The position numbers were made by a program, and so were the translations under genes. Shown here one piece after another: positions 1 through 8,614 of a DNA stretch of 64,000 nt (its first letter is position 1; the number at the start of each line of letters is the position of its first letter). Under the pieces are notes generated by a model, which was not told the DNA's origin, did no database searches, and was given only the letters and a program-made list of their open reading frames with translations. This DNA comes from Paenibacillus sp. R14(2021) (GTDB lineage Bacteria; Bacillota; Bacilli; Paenibacillales; Paenibacillaceae). Where the stretch lies: contig NZ_CP080269.1 in the NCBI RefSeq assembly GCF_019431355.1, positions 1,798,001 through 1,862,000 of the forward strand, given 5' to 3'.

Positions 1-889
1 TATGTATCAGGGCTTCTTCGGCATGATTCTCGGCTCCGTCTCTTCACTCATTACAACGTATCCCAATTTGGCCAAAGGATTCGAGTCCATCCATTCCATT
101 ACAGAAATTTTGAACTCGCAGGAAATCGAACAAAATCACGGCAAGCTTAAGCTTACCGATACGAACGGCCATATTACATTTGAGAACGTCCAGCTCGTCT
201 ATCCCGGCTCCGAGCATCACGTGCTAGAAGAAGTGACTTTAACGGTTCAAGCCGGCGAATGCGTCGCGTTCGTCGGGGAATCCGGCGCAGGTAAATCGAC
301 GATCTTGAATTTGGTTACGGGATTCCTCCAGCCGACGGGCGGCAAAATGACCATCGACGGCGTCAATTATGACGCGATCGATTTGAGGGAATATCGCAAG
401 TTTCTATCTGTCGTGCCGCAAACAAACATTTTGTTCTCGGGAACGATTCGCGACAATATCGTCTACGGCCTGCCGAATATTACGGATGACCAGATTCGCA
501 AAGCGATCGAAATGGCCAACCTTGCGGAGCTTATCGACCGTTTGCCGCTAGGCATAAACACCAAGGTCGGCGAGCACGGCGGCAAGCTCTCGGGCGGCCA
601 GCGTCAACGGATTGCGATTGCCCGCGCGCTCATTCGAAATCCCAAAATCATCATCCTCGATGAAGCGACCTCCGCCCTCGACAACGCGTCGGAATATCAT
701 GTGCAGAAAGCCATGCAGGAGCTGATCAAGGGCCGTACTACCTTCATCGTCGCCCATCGGCTGTCTACGATCCGCGATGCCGACCGCATCGTCGTCATGA
801 AACAGGGCCGGATTGCGGAAATCGGCACGTTCGACGAGCTGATTGCACGCAAAGGCGAGTTCTACAACCTGAAGCAGCTGCAAGTATAA
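1..889 (+). CDS. ABC exporter, C-terminal part (truncated by window start)
   Basis: This is the end of a half-transporter with a fused membrane domain and ATPase. The first ~50 residues look like the last part of the exporter membrane domain (ending near SIHSITEILNSQEIE), and the rest is a complete nucleotide-binding domain. Walker A is GESGAGKST (about residues 91-99), the signature is LSGGQRQR, Walker B is IIILDEATSALD, and the H-loop is AHRLS. The frame is already open at the window edge, so the Met at position 2 is probably internal and the true start lies upstream. The substrate cannot be told from the ATPase. The gene ends just before a strong terminator and is convergent with the ABC-2 operon. 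Confidence 0.9.
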   Translation, partial: MYQGFFGMILGSVSSLITTYPNLAKGFESIHSITEILNSQEIEQNHGKLKLTDTNGHITFENVQLVYPGSEHHVLEEVTLTVQAGECVAFVGESGAGKSTILNLVTGFLQPTGGKMTIDGVNYDAIDLREYRKFLSVVPQTNILFSGTIRDNIVYGLPNITDDQIRKAIEMANLAELIDRLPLGINTKVGEHGGKLSGGQRQRIAIARALIRNPKIIILDEATSALDNASEYHVQKAMQELIKGRTTFIVAHRLSTIRDADRIVVMKQGRIAEIGTFDELIARKGEFYNLKQLQV

Positions 890-891
890 CG

Positions 892-943
892 CAAAGAGGT
901 CTCCAGCAAGCGCTGATCCGCGCCTTGGAGACCTCTTTGTTTG
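892..943 (+). terminator. Intrinsic terminator, convergent genes
   Basis: A perfect 14-bp inverted repeat (892-905 with 926-939, arm CAAAGAGGTCTCCA) with a 20-nt loop starts three bases after the ABC exporter stop. It is followed by TTTGTTTG on the + strand and preceded by an A-rich run, so it may serve both convergent transcripts. Confidence 0.85.
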
Positions 944-984
944 CGGTGGAAGCGGCGCAGCCCGGCTAATGCTTCGATGCCGAA

Positions 985-1968
985 TTACGAAGTCACCTTG
1001 TACACTTCTCGGATTGCATCTTCAATGCTCGGTTCCTTCACGCTTAAATCCCTGATCGGCAGTTTACGCGACAGATCCGCGATGAGCTCCGCTGCCGAGA
1101 TACGGCTTTTCTCGAATTGATACCATACCGTCAGCCCTTCCCGCTGCACAATCTCGGCGGCTTCATGACCAACATCCTCTTGGTGCTCATGCAATTCTAC
1201 GACTAGCCGTCTGCGGGGGGTTAACTTATTAACCAGCACATCCATCGGCCCATCCTCGACCACCTTGCCGTTATTGACGATAACGAGCCGGCTGCAGAGC
1301 TGCTCTACGTCGTCAAGATCATGCGTCGTCAAGATAATGGTCGTACCTTTCGTTCGGTTCATCTCCTTGATGAACTTTCGAATGGCATGCTTGGCGTCCG
1401 CATCGAGGCCGATCGTCGGCTCGTCTAGGAACAGCACCGAGGGACTATGGAGCATCGCTGCCGCAAGATCGCCTCTCATTCGCTGACCCAGCGACAGCTG
1501 CCGAACGGGCGTATCGATAAATTCGTGAAGTTTCAGCACTTCCGACAATTCCTTCATGTTGGCCTCGAATTGTGCCTGTTCGATTTGATAGATCCGCCGA
1601 AGCAGCTCGAATGATTCGCCGAGCCGCAGATCCCAGTACAACTGCGTCCGCTGGCCGAAGACGACACCAAGCTGGCGCACGACCGCCTTGCGATCTGATT
1701 GCGGCGAAATACCGTTAATGCGGATCGAGCCGCGGGTCGGATGCAGAATGCCGGTCAGCATTTTGATTGTCGTACTCTTGCCGGCACCGTTCGGGCCGAT
1801 ATAGCCGACGATTTCTCCTTGTCCGATCTCGAAGCTGATGCCGTCCACGCCGCGAACCGTTCGCTTGTCCGGAAACAGCAGTCCCTTCAGCGCTCCGCGC
1901 AGGCCGGTTTCTTTCTTCACCACTTTAAACTCCTTGACGACGTCCTTCACTTCGATGACAGCGCTCAT
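985..1968 (-). CDS. ABC-2 type exporter ATPase (COG4586-like)
   Basis: Cytoplasmic ATPase of an ABC-2 exporter. It has Walker A GPNGAGKSTT (about residues 57-66), Q-loop, signature LSLGQRMRG, Walker B VLFLDEPTIGLD and H-loop TTHD. The ~75-residue tail after the ATPase is typical of this subfamily, whose members pair with two six-helix permeases. The 327-aa length fits the family. The ATG is preceded by GGGAGG 6 nt upstream. It is last in a three-gene operon, 18 nt after the first permease. The substrate is unknown; NatA-like and antibiotic exporters share this architecture. Confidence 0.88.
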   Translation of the reverse strand: MSAVIEVKDVVKEFKVVKKETGLRGALKGLLFPDKRTVRGVDGISFEIGQGEIVGYIGPNGAGKSTTIKMLTGILHPTRGSIRINGISPQSDRKAVVRQLGVVFGQRTQLYWDLRLGESFELLRRIYQIEQAQFEANMKELSEVLKLHEFIDTPVRQLSLGQRMRGDLAAAMLHSPSVLFLDEPTIGLDADAKHAIRKFIKEMNRTKGTTIILTTHDLDDVEQLCSRLVIVNNGKVVEDGPMDVLVNKLTPRRRLVVELHEHQEDVGHEAAEIVQREGLTVWYQFEKSRISAAELIADLSRKLPIRDLSVKEPSIEDAIREVYKVTS

Positions 1969-1986
1969 CGCAATCCTCCCAGCGGC

Positions 1987-2802
1987 TTATGAGCCCGCGC
2001 TTTCATAGTTTTTGAGACCGAGCTTGAACAATTGCTGCGATAGTACAAAACATACGATTCCGATTACCGGCGTCCATAACGCAAGATCGAACGGAATATG
2101 AAATCCGCTTGTTTTACCTGTAAACTCAACGGCTGGATAGAAGCTGATAAAGCCGATCGGAATCAGAAACGTAAACAACACTTGGATCGCATACGGATAA
2201 ATCGTGAGCGGATACATCGCTCCGCGTTCCAGCATGGAGAGCGCGAAGCCCACTAAGGATGCGCTGCGTTTGGTCCAGAAAGCGATGGTGCCAAGGCAGA
2301 TGAACAACGACGCGCGAATCAGCACGCCGCCAATCACAACGAGGATAAGCTTGCAGATGTTGACCAGCGACCATTCGAAGCCAATCTGACTGCAGCCGTA
2401 CAAGAATATAATCGTGCCCGGGATCAAATCAATCAGCCCGATAAAATTAAAATAGCTGGAGATGAGCTGAAAGAACACGTTGAGCGGTCTGAGCAGCAGC
2501 CGGTCAAACCCGCCGTTGATGACCATATTATCCATATGCCAGGTGTTGATGAAGAAGACGACGAGCAGCCCGTGGCTGAGCAGGGACAGTCCAAAAATAA
2601 ACGTTAATTCGGGAAACTCCCACCCGCCGAGCGTATGGAACCGGCTTAAAATCATCTGCAGTACCCATATGCCCGAGAAATATTGGATCGGAATCATCAC
2701 CAGCCAGCTGACCAAAAAGAGCGGATACTCCAGCTGGCGCTGAATCGTAAGCCGCATAAAACAAGCCGCGACCGATCCGTAATGCTTGAATGCAGCTGCC
2801 AT
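1987..2802 (-). CDS. ABC-2 exporter permease (COG3694-like)
   Basis: A 271-residue integral membrane protein with about six hydrophobic segments, for example FLVSWLVMIPIQYFSGIWVL, LTFIFGLSLLSHGLLVVFF and VIGIVCFVLSQQLF. It is the second permease of the ABC-2 complex encoded here, and it pairs with the gene just upstream (2813-3625) and the ATPase downstream. An AAGGAGG sits rather far (about 14 nt) from the ATG. No closer in-frame start exists, so the start is reasonable but not certain. There are no soluble domains or substrate clues. Confidence 0.82.
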   Translation of the reverse strand: MAAAFKHYGSVAACFMRLTIQRQLEYPLFLVSWLVMIPIQYFSGIWVLQMILSRFHTLGGWEFPELTFIFGLSLLSHGLLVVFFINTWHMDNMVINGGFDRLLLRPLNVFFQLISSYFNFIGLIDLIPGTIIFLYGCSQIGFEWSLVNICKLILVVIGGVLIRASLFICLGTIAFWTKRSASLVGFALSMLERGAMYPLTIYPYAIQVLFTFLIPIGFISFYPAVEFTGKTSGFHIPFDLALWTPVIGIVCFVLSQQLFKLGLKNYESAGS

Positions 2803-2812
2803 AGTCGAATCA

Positions 2813-3625
2813 TCATCCTCCTTGTATGAGTGTTTTCTTCTTGGTCAGCTTCCAGAAGCGCGCTGCGGCGAGCAGCAATACGGCGATCCATGCCAGTTGA
2901 ATCAGCATGGATTCCGCAGCCGCTGCCGCATTTGTCTGCCCGATATAGATGCTGATCGGCGTCTGATACGTATACTTAAAAGGCAAGTAATTCGATATCG
3001 TCTGCACCTTGCCCGGGAAGAACCAGAGCGGCACCAAGCTTCCGGACAAAATACGCACGATCGCGTTCTTCACGATGCCGATATTGCCAAGCTCCATGAC
3101 CCAGAAAGCAATCAAACCGACCAATGCGCTCAGCAGCCACAAGATCGCATAGCTCAAAATACAGCTCGGTATGAATAAGAGGAAAGCTTCGGCCGACGCA
3201 GGCCATGGAACCCCGAAGAACAATGAGGCAAACACGAACAAAGGCAGTACTTGATTTAAGAAAGCGCTTAACATACTGCCCAAATCATCTGCAAGGTAGC
3301 TGGCGAGCAGCGGGACGGGACGATAGAAATCGGTTACAATTTGTCCCTCTCGAATACGGTAAAAAATCGTATCCTGCACGTCGCAGATGAACATGCTCCC
3401 CATTAACACCGAAATGATCGTATAGACGATCAACTCATGCAGCGCAGCCGAATCGGGCTGCACGATTCCGTTGCCGTATGCGGCTTTCCACAAATATACG
3501 ACAGCAATCATCATAATCAGGTTCGTTCCGACGGACGCGAACACTTCGAATCGATACGTTAAATTCGTAAGTAAACGCATCTTCGTCATATACCAATACG
3601 CATGCAGCACACGCTCACCCGCCAA
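2813..3625 (-). CDS. ABC-2 exporter permease (COG4587-like)
   Basis: A 270-residue polytopic membrane protein, first gene of the ABC-2 exporter operon. It begins in the usual way of this family (VLHAYWYMTKMRLLTNLTYRFEVF), then shows hydrophobic helices such as VGTNLIMMIAVVYLW and ILSYAILWLLSALVGLIAFW. The longest frame starts at TTG (3625) with AGGCGG only 3 nt away. A GTG at about 3610, preceded by GGGTGAG, is an alternative, so the first five residues are uncertain. Ten bases separate it from the second permease. Confidence 0.8.
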   Translation of the reverse strand: MAGERVLHAYWYMTKMRLLTNLTYRFEVFASVGTNLIMMIAVVYLWKAAYGNGIVQPDSAALHELIVYTIISVLMGSMFICDVQDTIFYRIREGQIVTDFYRPVPLLASYLADDLGSMLSAFLNQVLPLFVFASLFFGVPWPASAEAFLLFIPSCILSYAILWLLSALVGLIAFWVMELGNIGIVKNAIVRILSGSLVPLWFFPGKVQTISNYLPFKYTYQTPISIYIGQTNAAAAAESMLIQLAWIAVLLLAAARFWKLTKKKTLIQGG

Positions 3626-3710
3626 TACCGCCTAATTTTTGTAAATCCATTCAAGTATATGAGGATTTGATAGAATTGGCAATAGATTTAGGCGCATGCA
3701 AGCTTTGAAC

Positions 3711-3754
3711 AAAAAAGCCGTCCCCCGGTCATCTCGTATGACCGATGGGACAGC
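3711..3754 (-). terminator. Terminator of the AraC regulator gene
   Basis: A two-part hairpin (GTCCC/GGGAC outer, GGTCAT/ATGACC inner, about 3717-3754) is followed on the minus strand by six T residues (AAAAAA at 3711-3716 on the + strand). It lies 24 bases beyond the stop of the AraC-type gene. Confidence 0.8.
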
Positions 3755-3777
3755 CCTAATCTGCTTCCTAATCGTGG

Positions 3778-4677
3778 TTACTCGATATCGTCGTCGTTAT
3801 CGGAAACAACCGGCCTCGACAGCGCACTGCCGGTGAAGCGCTTACGATAAGACAGCGGCGTGATGCCGACATGCTCGGCGAAGGAGCGCGAGAAATGCGG
3901 GGTCTGCTTAAAGCCGGTCTCGTCCGCGATCCGCGAAATCGGCCAGTTCGTCTTCATCAGCATCAGCTTCGCCTGGTCCATCCGGTACGACAGCAAATAC
4001 TGCTGCGGCGTGCAGTCGAACACTTCGCCCATACATCTGGCAATATAGTTGGGGTGCAGTCCCATGACCTCGCCCAGCTTGCCGTTCGTGACGGTCGTGC
4101 GGAAGTTCATTTTTAAATACGCAGCCGCCTCTTCAGCTACGGCGATCGGAGCTTTGGCCGCATCGCTTCGCCAGCCTTCGTCGAAGAGCTGAAGGAGATG
4201 GAGAAACCACTGCTGCCGCTGCCAGAACGCCGCATGGGAGGTGCCGATTGCCGCATCATGCAGCTTGCCGAATAAGGAAATGGCTTCTTCCGGATACGAG
4301 AACGTCATCGTGCGCGGAAGTCGGATCGCATAAGAATAATAATCGCCTCGAAGCGTGCCGCAGTTGGCGCTGCCGAGCTCTTCCCATGGACCGGCCGTCT
4401 GGAAATGAACCCAGTCGAATACCGTCTCTTCCGTGCAGGGCTTGGTTGGGTAATGCCATCGATCCGGCCTCAAGATTAACATCTGTCCCGGCCCGACTTC
4501 CCATGTGCTGGATTCTTCGCCTACGTACAAGGTGCCGCTGTGAACAAACAAGAGATCAAACACGCCAATATTCCGGCGATTCGGATGCTCGCCGCCTTTC
4601 GGATACGTTCCGCGGTTGGATTCGATAAAATAAGGCAGCGGCGGCGACAGAAAGGTAAGAAGCGGTTCGGACGACAA
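3778..4677 (-). CDS. AraC family transcriptional regulator
   Basis: A 299-residue regulator with an N-terminal cupin-like sensing domain and a C-terminal double helix-turn-helix DNA-binding domain. The sensing part shows the cupin pattern VHSGTLYVGEES, then PGQMLILRPDRWHYP. The DNA-binding part has LGEVMGLHPNYIARCMGEVF and the classic second helix ISRIADETGFKQTPHFSRSF, ending TPLSYRKRF. This layout is typical of regulators of carbohydrate genes, but no sugar genes flank it. The start is TTG with GGGAGG 9 nt upstream. It is divergent from cysC across a 240-bp gap, so regulation of cysC is possible but unproven. Confidence 0.85.
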   Translation of the reverse strand: MSSEPLLTFLSPPLPYFIESNRGTYPKGGEHPNRRNIGVFDLLFVHSGTLYVGEESSTWEVGPGQMLILRPDRWHYPTKPCTEETVFDWVHFQTAGPWEELGSANCGTLRGDYYSYAIRLPRTMTFSYPEEAISLFGKLHDAAIGTSHAAFWQRQQWFLHLLQLFDEGWRSDAAKAPIAVAEEAAAYLKMNFRTTVTNGKLGEVMGLHPNYIARCMGEVFDCTPQQYLLSYRMDQAKLMLMKTNWPISRIADETGFKQTPHFSRSFAEHVGITPLSYRKRFTGSALSRPVVSDNDDDIE

Positions 4678-4916
4678 GAATAAAGCCTCCCTGTATAGGA
4701 TTACGTCCGTTTATTTTATCAGACATATCCGGCGCGAGGAATACTCAAAACCAAAAAAGAGCAACTTCCGTAAAATTTCCGGCGCGGCCTTGGAACGGCA
4801 TTTCGAACCGGTACGAAAGCCTCATTATGGCGAGCGGCGATAATATCGCAGGTACTCTATGATAGAATAGATAGTAGAAGAAAGAGACATCGAGGCATCA
4901 CAGAGGAGATGAAACC

Positions 4917-5528
4917 ATGCAGCACAAGAGCAGCAATATTTCATGGCAGCATTCCATGGTTACGAGAGAGGACCGACGCGAGCGAAACAACCATAATAAC
5001 TGCGCGCTCTGGTTCACGGGCTTGTCCGGATCGGGCAAATCGACGCTCGCCTTCGCGCTCGAGCAGACGCTTCATGCCAGGAATATCGCCTCCTACGTCT
5101 TGGACGGGGACAATATCCGGCACGGCCTCAATCGTGATCTCGGATTCTCGAGCGAGGATAGGAAAGAAAACATCCGCCGGATCGGGGAAGTTTCGAAGCT
5201 GTTCGCAGATGCCGGCCTGTTCGTTCTGTCGGCATTCATCTCGCCGGACGAAAAGGACCGCCAGATGGTTAAAGCAATGTTTCCGCCTGGGGATTTTATC
5301 GAAATTTACGTGAAATGCTCGCTCATGGAATGCGAGAAGAGGGATCCGAAAGGATTGTATAAGAAGGCAAGAAGCGGACAGATCAGCAATTTTACGGGAA
5401 TCGACGGCAAATACGACGTCCCCGGCAATCCTGACCTGATTATCGATACGGAGAAGATGACGATCGACCAGTCGCTGGCCGCTTTGCTCGCTTATCTCGA
5501 GGAACGGAACTACCTCGCAAGCTGTTGA
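4917..5528 (+). CDS. cysC: Adenylylsulfate (APS) kinase
   Basis: Phosphorylates adenosine 5'-phosphosulfate to PAPS, the universal sulfate donor. The P-loop is GLSGSGKST (about residues 39-47). Family motifs follow: DGDNIRHGLNRDLGFS, the conserved EDRKENIRRIGEV, FISP, and GLYKKARSG. The 203-aa length is normal and GGAGAT precedes the ATG. No ATP sulfurylase, APS/PAPS reductase or sulfate permease gene is nearby, so this is not a sulfate-assimilation operon. The nearest PAPS user is the sulfotransferase at 15777-17021, at the far end of the lasso peptide cluster, which converges on cysC with only 51 bp between stops. The inferred role is local PAPS supply for sulfation. Confidence 0.93.
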   Translation: MQHKSSNISWQHSMVTREDRRERNNHNNCALWFTGLSGSGKSTLAFALEQTLHARNIASYVLDGDNIRHGLNRDLGFSSEDRKENIRRIGEVSKLFADAGLFVLSAFISPDEKDRQMVKAMFPPGDFIEIYVKCSLMECEKRDPKGLYKKARSGQISNFTGIDGKYDVPGNPDLIIDTEKMTIDQSLAALLAYLEERNYLASC

Positions 5529-5579
5529 GCTCCCTTCCGCCCCAGCTTGCGGGTCGCTGCCGCCATGCTGCGGATCGGA

Positions 5580-7385
5580 TTATGCGTGTACCCCGGCTTG
5601 AAACTCCAGCAGTTTGCTGAACGTCCCCTTGGTATCCGCGGAGAGCTGCTGATAGCCGCCCCGCTGGATCACCTTTCCGTTATCCAAGACGAGGACTTGA
5701 TCCGCGTTTCGAATCGTCGACAGCCGGTGGGCAATGACGATGATGGTCGTTTTCCCCTTCAACCGGTCGAGCGCGTGCTGGATTTTCGCTTCATTCTCGC
5801 TGTCCAGCGCGCTGGTGGCCTCGTCCAATATCAGAATCGAAGGCTTCCTCAGAATCGCCCGCGCCAACACGATCCGCTGCCGTTCCCCTCCCGAAAGCCG
5901 TACCCCGCGGTCTCCGAGGACCGTATCCAGCCCTTGGGGCAGAATTCGCACGAATTCATCTGAAGCCGAGAAACGCAGCGCTTCCCACATTTGATCCTCG
6001 TCGGCTTCCGGAGCGGCAATGAGCAGGTTTTCCCTGATGCTGGCATGGAACAGGAACGGATCCTGCGAAACGTAGCTCACGGACCGTCGCAGCGAGAAGC
6101 CATCGTCGTTCGCGAGACGCACTCCGTCTACCAGGACTTCTCCTTCTTCCGGCTTGATGAGTCCAATCAGAATATCGATCAGGGTGCTCTTGCCGGCGCC
6201 GGATTTGCCGACGATCGCCGTCATGCTGTTCACCGGGACCGACAGGCTGACATTATGCAGGGCGTAGGACGATCCGCTGTTGTCATACCGGTAAGAAATG
6301 CCGCGGCATTCGATGCCTTCCGCCATGCGCAAAGGCTTGCCCTTGGATACGGCGTCGTTAAAGGAATCCAGCTCCTTGGCCGCCGCGCATTCCCGTTCCA
6401 GATCCGTCAGGCTCTTGAACGCCGGCAGCGATTGGGCGATCTGCTCCCAGTTGGCCTGCAGCGTCGAAAATTTCGGCCATAGGCGGGAGAAGATGACGAT
6501 GATCAGGACGAGATTTTCGGCTGGCACGCGGAACGCTTCCAAGGATAGATAAACGAACAGCGAGATGAGCACGACGGAAGCGACCTTATAGACGAACTGG
6601 GAGGCGGACTGCGTTCTCCCGAAATGGACCAGATTATGCTCCATCTGGCCGCACAGCGCCCGGAACCACGATAGATGATGCGCTTCGGTCATGTTGCTCT
6701 TGATGTCCTTCATGCCGCCGAAGTGATCGGTCATCCCGCCGATGTACTGCTGCGCCAGCTCCGAGGTCTGATCCCCGATGTTCTTCGACTGCTTGATGAA
6801 CTTGCTGGAATAGACCGCGACCGCCAGGCCGCAGATCAGGACCATGGCCGTCAGCTTGACCGAGAGCCACAACGCGAAGCCGATTTGAACGGCGGTAAAG
6901 AGCAGCGTCGTCGATAATCGCAGCGCGAGATACGTGCTCATGCTGACGCGCAGCAGCTCGTTCGTCATGATATGCGTGAAATCAGAACTGCGGTTTTTCA
7001 GGAAAAACGCCCAATTGGCCTGCAGCAAGCCCCGATAGATATCCTCCCGAAGGTACCGGATGAATCCGTGCTGAATCTCCAAATTCAAATTCGTTTGCTT
7101 GCGCTGCATCAGCGCCTGACCCGTAATGAGCAGCGTGAACCCGCCAAGCAGCACGGCGAGACGCGCCCCTTCTGGAATTGCCTTCAGCGGTTCGACCAAT
7201 CCGGACACGAACGGGATGCCGCCCGTGTCCATGTGGAAGATGCCAATCAGGCCAAGCGCGGGAATGAGCAGGAAGATCCCGATGCCCTCTAGGAAGCTGA
7301 TGACCGTCATGCCGATCAGATTGACATAGAGCTTGATCCCGGCATATTCGCGCAGTTTGTTGATGTATCTCAGCAGATGCTTCAC
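5580..7385 (-). CDS. Lasso peptide ABC exporter (PadeD-like)
   Basis: A 601-residue half-transporter: membrane domain in residues 1-330, ATPase in the rest. Hydrophobic helices include VISFLEGIGIFLLIPALGLI and ARLAVLLGGFTLLITGQAL. The ATPase has Walker A GKSGAGKST, signature LSGGERQRI, Walker B ILILDEATSALD and AHRLS. The gene starts at GTG with AAGGAG 7-8 nt upstream, 12 nt after the K2 kinase stop, so it is the last gene of the lasso operon. In this family, D proteins export and give self-immunity to the mature peptide. Only one exporter gene serves the two precursors. No terminator is obvious after it before the convergent cysC. Confidence 0.88.
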   Translation of the reverse strand: MKHLLRYINKLREYAGIKLYVNLIGMTVISFLEGIGIFLLIPALGLIGIFHMDTGGIPFVSGLVEPLKAIPEGARLAVLLGGFTLLITGQALMQRKQTNLNLEIQHGFIRYLREDIYRGLLQANWAFFLKNRSSDFTHIMTNELLRVSMSTYLALRLSTTLLFTAVQIGFALWLSVKLTAMVLICGLAVAVYSSKFIKQSKNIGDQTSELAQQYIGGMTDHFGGMKDIKSNMTEAHHLSWFRALCGQMEHNLVHFGRTQSASQFVYKVASVVLISLFVYLSLEAFRVPAENLVLIIVIFSRLWPKFSTLQANWEQIAQSLPAFKSLTDLERECAAAKELDSFNDAVSKGKPLRMAEGIECRGISYRYDNSGSSYALHNVSLSVPVNSMTAIVGKSGAGKSTLIDILIGLIKPEEGEVLVDGVRLANDDGFSLRRSVSYVSQDPFLFHASIRENLLIAAPEADEDQMWEALRFSASDEFVRILPQGLDTVLGDRGVRLSGGERQRIVLARAILRKPSILILDEATSALDSENEAKIQHALDRLKGKTTIIVIAHRLSTIRNADQVLVLDNGKVIQRGGYQQLSADTKGTFSKLLEFQAGVHA

Positions 7386-7397
7386 TTCGATCTCTCC

Positions 7398-8339
7398 TTA
7401 TCCGTGCGAAATCTTCGCGCCTTCATCCACCGCGGCCAGAATGCGGTTGACCAGCTCGTCAACGGTAAATCCCGCGGCCGGCCTGCGCAATTGGTACATG
7501 CCGATGCGCTCGACGAGCGATACGGAGGTCGAGAAATGCCGATGGTCCAAGCCCAGATCGGAAATCAGAAATTGCCGGTAGGTATGGTAACGCACGGTCG
7601 GCAGCCGCTCCAATCCCCGCAGACGACGAATTTCCGTTTCCTCCCCGTCCGATTTCACGAGTTCGAAGATGCCGGCAAGCGGAACGGGCTCCTTGCAGAA
7701 CTGGGACGCCACGGGTATCGCGAATTTGGTCTGGTACAGTGGAAGATAGCGGCCGGATTGCATGCCGAGCTTATCGATGCTTTCCTGCCACAGCTTTTGC
7801 TGCGGGTAGGCGGGAATGACGAAGGGGACGCGGTCGCGGGAGAGCGTGACGGCAATGACGTCGTCGGTCAGAAGCGGGTAGCCGAGCTTCAAAAAAGCGG
7901 CGGCCAGCGTCGATTTGCCCGCGCCGGAATCGCCCACGAATGCATAGGCTTTGCCGCCGATGACGACGGCGCTTCCATGCAGCGGCAGCAGCTGGCGCTG
8001 AAACAGCAGGGCGCCCATGCAGGTGCCGAGCAGGTACAACCGAACGGTGGTCGCTTCGGCTCCGGCCGCAGGCGAAACGCTGATCCGGCTTCCTCCGCGC
8101 ACGCGGTAGATGCCCGCGCCTTCGATGTTCAGCATGAATTCGCCGTCGCCGAACGCATAATGGTCGTCGCTGCCGCTTCGCTCGTTCCACGCGTGAGACA
8201 AGTCTTCCAACTCGATATATACATCCGCCTCGCCGGTTTGTTCGGACTCCCGGAGCAGCTCCGGCATGACGATTTCGCTTGCAATCGTCAGCCCGAATGC
8301 CTTATAAACCGTTCGCGACGCAGCAGGGTTAGGGTTCAT
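7398..8339 (-). CDS. Lasso peptide kinase K2 (HPr kinase-like, PadeK family)
   Basis: A homologue of HPr kinase/phosphorylase used in paeninodin-type clusters to phosphorylate the C-terminal serine of the precursor. Motifs: LPLHGSAVVIGG, then Walker A GDSGAGKST (about residues 134-142), then LLTDDVIAV with the conserved acidic pair. It is closely similar to K1 (12618-13568) along its whole length, so the two are paralogues. The longest frame starts at 8375, but AAGGTGAG lies 6 nt before the ATG at 8339, and the protein from there (MNPNPAASRTVYKAFGL) aligns with the start of K1, so 8339 is chosen (313 aa). It follows precursor A2, its likely substrate. Confidence 0.88.
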   Translation of the reverse strand: MNPNPAASRTVYKAFGLTIASEIVMPELLRESEQTGEADVYIELEDLSHAWNERSGSDDHYAFGDGEFMLNIEGAGIYRVRGGSRISVSPAAGAEATTVRLYLLGTCMGALLFQRQLLPLHGSAVVIGGKAYAFVGDSGAGKSTLAAAFLKLGYPLLTDDVIAVTLSRDRVPFVIPAYPQQKLWQESIDKLGMQSGRYLPLYQTKFAIPVASQFCKEPVPLAGIFELVKSDGEETEIRRLRGLERLPTVRYHTYRQFLISDLGLDHRHFSTSVSLVERIGMYQLRRPAAGFTVDELVNRILAAVDEGAKISHG

Positions 8340-8383
8340 TTTGCTCACCTTTTCTTCAAGTAAGAGTCGATACAAATGATGAA

Positions 8384-8419
8384 ACGGCCCTTATACGCAA
8401 GATTCCGCATAAGGGCCGT
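8384..8419 (-). promoter_or_regulatory. Hairpin between precursor A2 and kinase K2
   Basis: An 11-bp perfect stem (ACGGCCCTTAT at 8384-8394 with ATAAGGGCCGT at 8409-8419) lies 24 bases after the A2 stop. It lacks a good T-run and sits inside an operon. It probably protects the short precursor mRNA or partly attenuates transcription so that the peptide is made in excess over the enzymes. The same arrangement follows A1. Confidence 0.75.
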
Positions 8420-8443
8420 CGTTCCGTCGTTTAATGCAGGCAT

Positions 8444-8584
8444 TTACGATTCGTGGGGATGATTGTTATGGCCGCCTTTACCGTTCTTGTCCGGGATTAC
8501 CCCGTTCGGTCCGCCCATCGTCTCGTTGACGTCGAGTACTTCCAGCATCGGCTGTTGCCAAGCTTTCAGAGTTTGCTTTTCCAT
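8444..8584 (-). CDS. Lasso peptide precursor A2
   Basis: A 46-codon gene preceded by an ideal AAAGGAGGTGA. The 23-residue leader contains AWQQPMLEVLDVNETM, with the WxxP and Leu positions bound by the B1 RRE protein and Thr at -2, as required by lasso proteases. The predicted 23-residue core starts GGPNGVIPD, giving a nine-residue Gly1-Asp9 macrolactam, and continues as the tail KNGKGGHNNHPHES. The last residue is serine, the site used by PadeK-type kinases. The tail has three His and three Asn and almost no bulky plug residue, which is unusual. It is flanked by its own cyclase C2 (upstream) and kinase K2 (downstream). Confidence 0.9.
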   Translation of the reverse strand: MEKQTLKAWQQPMLEVLDVNETMGGPNGVIPDKNGKGGHNNHPHES

Positions 8585-8614
8585 TGTTGTTCACCTCCTT
8601 TCAGGTGCGGCTTC

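Noticed and set aside
4917..5528. cysC as part of a sulfate-assimilation operon
   Set aside because: No ATP sulfurylase, reductase or transporter gene is nearby; the gene stands alone.
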